A stretch of 64,000 bases of DNA from Lachnospiraceae bacterium XBD2001 (GTDB lineage Bacteria; Bacillota; Clostridia; Lachnospirales; Lachnospiraceae), in NCBI GenBank assembly GCA_900116395.1, contig FPAN01000006.1, positions 1-64,000 on the forward strand, in the 5' to 3' direction. Positions 60,740-64,000 of this stretch are shown here, piece after piece (the stretch's first letter is position 1; the number at the start of each line of letters is the position of its first letter). The notes beneath the pieces are model-generated. The model was given only the letters and a program-made list of their open reading frames with translations. It did no database searches and was not told where the DNA came from. The translations under genes and the position numbers were made by a program.

Positions 60740-62095
60740 ATGGATAATAATAAAATCGTTATCCCTTCCGGGGCGCAATTTATTATCGAGGAATTAGCAA
60801 AGCACGGACACGTCGCCTACGTAGTGGGCGGCTGTGTCCGTGACAGCGTTTTAGGGAGAAATCCTGCGGATTGGGACATTACAACCGATGCACTTCCTGA
60901 GGAAGTGAAGGCTATTTTTCCGGTGACCATCGATACGGGTATCGAACACGGTACGGTAACTGTGCGCATAAAGCATGTCAGCTATGAGGTAACTACGTAT
61001 CGTATCGATGGAGATTATGAGGACGGACGCCATCCGAAGGATGTGACTTTTACCAGAAGCTTGGAAGAGGACTTGAAGCGTAGGGATTTTACCATCAATG
61101 CCATGGCATACAATGACACGGACGGACTGGTGGATCTCTTCGGAGGATTGGAGGATCTAAAAGCAGGCGTTGTTCGTGCTGTTGGAAATCCAACAGAGCG
61201 ATTCTCGGAAGATGCACTTCGTATGTTACGCGCCCTTCGTTTTTCTGCACAGCTGGGATTCGAGATTGAAAAAGAGACCTTTGCGGCCATTCGCACATTG
61301 GCACCAACCTTGGCGAAGGTTTCTGCAGAGCGTATTCAGGTAGAAGTGCTGAAGCTGATTTGTTCCGACCATCCGGAGCGAATGGAACAGGTAGCTATGA
61401 GCGGCTTGTCCGCTGTCTTTTTCCCGGAATGGGATGCAATGCTGTCCTGCAAGCAGGCGACCGTACATCATTGTTATGATGTGGGGCATCATACCATTGT
61501 GGTGATGCAGGGCGTTCCTGCGACGAAGACGCTTCGTCTGGCTGCATTGCTTCATGATGTTGCCAAGCCACTGAGCAAGAAGACGGACAAGAAGGGCTTG
61601 GATCATTTTGTGGGTCATCCATCTCTGGGTGCGGAAATGGCCAAGGAGATTATGCGCCGTTGGAAGTTGGATAATGCCACCATCGATGAAGTGTGCCGAC
61701 TGGTGCGTTATCATGACGAGCGACCGGAACTGACACCGCGAAATGCCAGACGATTGGTACATCGTATCGGTGTGGACTATATGGAGAATCTGTTGGTTTT
61801 GCAACACGCAGATGTATTAGGACAGAGCGACTTCCAACGGGAAGAGAAGCTGGAGCGAATCGAACTGCTTCGGAGCCTGTACCATCAGATGTTGGAGGAA
61901 GAGGCGTGCTTGCAGATTCGTGATTTGAAGGTAAACGGGCAGGATGCCATGGCAATGGGCATTCCGAAGGGTCCGCAAATCGGAGAAGTATTGGAGTATT
62001 TATTACAGCAGGTAATTGAAGAGCCGGCTCGGAATGAGCGGGAATACTTAATGGGGGTACTAGAGCAATGGAAAAATTCCGAAGCAAACCGTTAA
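60740..62095 (+). CDS. cca: CCA-adding tRNA nucleotidyltransferase with HD domain
   Basis: 451 residues. VGGCVRDSVLGRNPADWDITT (nucleotidyltransferase G-G and D-x-D), RRDFTINAM, and EDALRMLRALRF, followed by an HD domain (LLHDVAKP). It adds or repairs the 3' CCA of tRNAs, needed here because none of the seven tRNAs in the window encode CCA. The ATG is 1 nt after the proS stop, so translation is coupled. A longer in-frame start inside proS has no support. Confidence 0.92.
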   Translation: MDNNKIVIPSGAQFIIEELAKHGHVAYVVGGCVRDSVLGRNPADWDITTDALPEEVKAIFPVTIDTGIEHGTVTVRIKHVSYEVTTYRIDGDYEDGRHPKDVTFTRSLEEDLKRRDFTINAMAYNDTDGLVDLFGGLEDLKAGVVRAVGNPTERFSEDALRMLRALRFSAQLGFEIEKETFAAIRTLAPTLAKVSAERIQVEVLKLICSDHPERMEQVAMSGLSAVFFPEWDAMLSCKQATVHHCYDVGHHTIVVMQGVPATKTLRLAALLHDVAKPLSKKTDKKGLDHFVGHPSLGAEMAKEIMRRWKLDNATIDEVCRLVRYHDERPELTPRNARRLVHRIGVDYMENLLVLQHADVLGQSDFQREEKLERIELLRSLYHQMLEEEACLQIRDLKVNGQDAMAMGIPKGPQIGEVLEYLLQQVIEEPARNEREYLMGVLEQWKNSEANR

Positions 62096-63363
62096 GCATA
62101 ATCTTAAGCATTTGTATCTGCTTGGGATCGCTTGTGGCATGTGGAGAATCGGATGGAGTGAATGCGGTGATTCCGCAGGGACATTCCGTTGCCACAACAA
62201 CACAAGAGGACACAGAGGAAGATGCAACGGTAGAAACGGAAGCAACGACGGATACCGGTGGCCTCTATATGATTGAGAGCTTCGACGGCGAGGAAGAGTT
62301 TGTGATTTTGAAGAACATCACATCTACCCGTCAGGTCCGTTACAGCTACAACCTGGATACGAAGTTTTTGAATAAGTATGGGGATGCCGAGAGCTGGTCC
62401 AGTTTTACTCCGGGTAAGATTGTGGAGATTGTGGAGACTGCATCCATGGATTCTGCCCTTGCCAGCATTCAGTTGTCCCCGCGGGTATGGGTCCAGGAAA
62501 ACATTACCAACTACGATATTGATTTATCCAGAGATATCTTGAAGATTGCGGACAGCAACTATCAGCTGACGACGCAGACGGAAGTTTTTTCACATGGTAT
62601 CGCTTCTTATATCACGGATATCGGCGCGGATGATGAACTTCGTGTGGTGGGACAGGACAAAGAGATTTATTCCATTACGGTAACCAGTGGACATGGTTAT
62701 ATCAGTCTCTTAAACACCTCGTTGTTTGAGGGCAGTTTAATCACTGTAGGAACGGAGACCGTGGCGCTTATTACGGAGAACATGGTGTTTGAAGTGCCGG
62801 AAGGTACCTATGATGTGACGGTAGCCAACAACGGGTACGGCGGAACCAAGACGGTAACGGTTGAGCGGAACCAGACCCTGACACTGGATCTGAATGAGCT
62901 GAAGGGAGAAGGTCCGAAGTACTGCAAGGTTACCTTTGATTGCAAGGTGCCGGATGTGACCATCTATTTAGATGGCAAGACAGTGGATGTGAACAAAGAG
63001 CACGAGGTGCAGTACGGTCGTCATTCCCTGGTGGTAACCGCAGAAGGCTATGATACCTGGAGCAGGACCTTATTCGCCAATTCCGCCAGTGCAACCATTG
63101 TGCTGGACTTGGAGGATGAGAATACTGCCGAGAACAACAATAGCAGCAATAATAGTAGCAGTAATAATAACAGCAGTAGCAATAACAATAGCAACAGTAG
63201 TAACAACAATAACAGTAGCACGGGCAATAATTCTTCCGGAACGAACAATAATAGTTCCTCCGGTAACAGCAATAATTCCTCGAATAATTACACGGACAAG
63301 GATGCACAGCTGGATTATTTGTCGACAATTTCGAATATGATTTCCAATATGGTGAAGAATTAG
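62068..63363 (+). CDS. PEGA-domain lipoprotein with Asn/Ser-rich linker
   Basis: 431 residues. Signal peptide with lipobox LVAC (Cys about residue 25), an acidic Thr/Glu linker, a beta-rich region (about 65-250), then two PEGA-like repeats (FEVPEGTYDVTV at about 250 and a second ending in a Y-G-R-H-S-L-V-V-T strand near 320). An almost pure Asn/Ser tract spans residues 356-407, before a short amphipathic end. Probably anchored outside the membrane and contacting the wall. Function unknown. It overlaps cca by 28 nt. Confidence 0.78.
   Translation: MEKFRSKPLSIILSICICLGSLVACGESDGVNAVIPQGHSVATTTQEDTEEDATVETEATTDTGGLYMIESFDGEEEFVILKNITSTRQVRYSYNLDTKFLNKYGDAESWSSFTPGKIVEIVETASMDSALASIQLSPRVWVQENITNYDIDLSRDILKIADSNYQLTTQTEVFSHGIASYITDIGADDELRVVGQDKEIYSITVTSGHGYISLLNTSLFEGSLITVGTETVALITENMVFEVPEGTYDVTVANNGYGGTKTVTVERNQTLTLDLNELKGEGPKYCKVTFDCKVPDVTIYLDGKTVDVNKEHEVQYGRHSLVVTAEGYDTWSRTLFANSASATIVLDLEDENTAENNNSSNNSSSNNNSSSNNNSNSSNNNNSSTGNNSSGTNNNSSSGNSNNSSNNYTDKDAQLDYLSTISNMISNMVKN
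63133..63288 (+). repeat. low-complexity AAY/AGY codon tract
   Basis: 52 codons inside the lipoprotein gene, 47 of them Asn or Ser, mixing AAT/AAC and AGT/AGC so that no perfect DNA repeat unit results. On the opposite strand it creates meaningless Tyr/Cys- and Leu-rich open frames. Confidence 0.85.
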
Positions 63364-63480
63364 GGCGTGCGAAGCACTGATTTTTCGGGATTTCAATATA
63401 GAAATTAGCCAATAATGGGGCTTTCGTTTTGTTCAAAATGAAAAAATATCGCAAAAATGCGGATTTTCGGGCTGTTTTTC

Positions 63481-63509
63481 TTGACACTGAATCTTAAAAC
63501 AATTATAAA
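63481..63509 (+). promoter_or_regulatory. promoter of the HU gene
   Basis: Consensus TTGACA (63481-63486), 17-nt spacer, TATAAA (63504-63509), giving a leader of about 60 nt. Confidence 0.75.
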
Positions 63510-63573
63510 TGAATTTGTAGTTAATCCCGTAAAAACGCGGGAAATATATACATTCCAAGGAGGATATATTACT

Positions 63574-63849
63574 ATGAACAAATCTGAATTAGTTGCAGCA
63601 ATCGCTAGCAAGGCAGACATCTCCAAGAAGGACGCTGAGGCAGCTGTTAAGGCTTTCACAGAGACCGTTACTAAGGAGCTTAAGAAGGGTGGAAAGGTTC
63701 AGTTAGTTGGATTCGGTACTTTCGAAGTATCTAAGAGAGCAGCTAGAACTGGCCGCAACCCACAGACTGGTAAGGAAATGAAGATTGCAGCTTCTAAGGC
63801 ACCTAAGTTTAAGGCTGGTAAGGCTTTAAAGGACGCTGTTAATAAGTAA
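63574..63849 (+). CDS. hup: HU-family DNA-binding protein
   Basis: 91 residues, standard HU length. [11 protein letters not shown], the GFGTFEV strand, and the DNA-binding arm with [12 protein letters not shown] ending in a Lys-rich helix. A histone-like protein that bends DNA and compacts the nucleoid. Start at 63574 is supported by AAGGAGG (about 10 nt upstream); the open frame upstream runs through the promoter. Codon use differs from neighbours toward GCT/GTT/AAG, as expected for a highly expressed gene. Confidence 0.97.
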   Translation: MNKSELVAAIASKADISKKDAEAAVKAFTETVTKELKKGGKVQLVGFGTFEVSKRAARTGRNPQTGKEMKIAASKAPKFKAGKALKDAVNK

Positions 63850-63871
63850 TTCCTGATTGAAGCGGAATAAG

Positions 63872-63908
63872 AAGACTCGAGGCATCTGCCCCGGGTCTTT
63901 TTTTTGTG
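63872..63908 (+). terminator. rho-independent terminator of the HU gene
   Basis: Stem AGACTCGAGGC / GCCCCGGGTCT with one mismatch and a four-base loop, then a run of eight T. Confidence 0.88.
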
Positions 63909-64000
63909 CCGCCGCTCTGCCGCCGCCCCCGCCTGTAGCAGTCTTTGCGCAATCATGCCGTTTGGCACGGTGCTGAGACGAAGCTTCTTCGGGCGATTAT

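Noticed and set aside
62930-63487. Minus-strand Tyr/Cys-rich frame and the poly-Leu frame (63048-63272)
   Set aside because: Both are antisense reads of the Asn/Ser codon tract.
63699-63968. Minus-strand frame through the HU terminator and into HU
   Set aside because: It crosses a strong terminator and lies antisense to HU, with no RBS.
63955-64000. Open frame from ATG 63955 to the window end
   Set aside because: Only 15 codons, no RBS, no recognisable family start. Sequence beyond the window would be needed.

Overview
The window reads as chromosomal backbone of a low-to-mid GC Firmicute of class Clostridia, most likely Lachnospiraceae. The basis is the gene content and order: split transketolase, GlgC/GlgD, spoVG-pth-mfd-prsA synteny, an archaeal/eukaryote-type ProRS, DnaD plus a DnaI-like helicase loader, SAM-I and TPP riboswitches, class B sortase surface proteins and AGGAGG-type ribosome binding sites. 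I cannot name a genus from sequence alone. I see no prophage, insertion sequence, CRISPR array or integron.

Layout: 1-850 is the 3' end of a 23S rRNA followed by six tRNAs (Asp, Val, Thr, Tyr, fMet, Phe) with no 5S gene between them. 1.0-10.3 kb holds housekeeping genes: NfeD-like protein, 2-hydroxyacid dehydrogenase, a zinc-dependent phospholipase C-like protein, a DUF234-type ATPase, transketolase halves, a class A PBP, ROK glucokinase and tRNA-Pro. 10.4-17.1 kb is a divergent pair of regulated units: a leftward TetR - nucleosidase - spore photoproduct lyase-like operon and a rightward MarR - heterodimeric ABC exporter operon. 17.4-28.6 kb is a surface block: a 2746-residue repeat protein, a class B sortase and a leucine-rich-repeat protein with a sorting signal. 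28.6-32.2 kb runs leftward: ThiT under a TPP riboswitch, an LTA synthase-like enzyme and a His-rich CsoR-family regulator. An 853-residue membrane protein of unknown role follows on the plus strand. 34.9-39.9 kb (leftward) has prs, the dnaI-like loader, a dnaD-like gene, a cluster of four perfect DnaA boxes, and murC. 40.2-48.3 kb: glgC-glgD, spoVG, pth, mfd, prsA. 48.3-53.5 kb: a second heterodimeric ABC exporter, murA and a 52-codon orphan gene. 53.5-63.9 kb: HD-GYP protein, metK behind a SAM-I riboswitch, a two-component system, a pseudouridine synthase, proS, cca, a PEGA-domain lipoprotein and HU. The last 92 bases after the HU terminator hold nothing I can call.

How it fits together: cell-envelope functions dominate (PBP1A, murC, murA, LTA synthase, sortase and its substrates, PrsA foldase). 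Replication initiation genes sit beside DnaA boxes. All seven tRNAs lack an encoded CCA end, which the CCA-adding enzyme at 60740 would supply. The observations most worth a second look are the abutting DnaA-box pairs ahead of the dnaD operon, the giant repeat protein encoded next to a sortase but without a sorting signal, the TetR-nucleosidase-photolyase operon, the His-rich CsoR, and the 853-residue protein whose last domain looks like a C39-type peptidase without its histidine.
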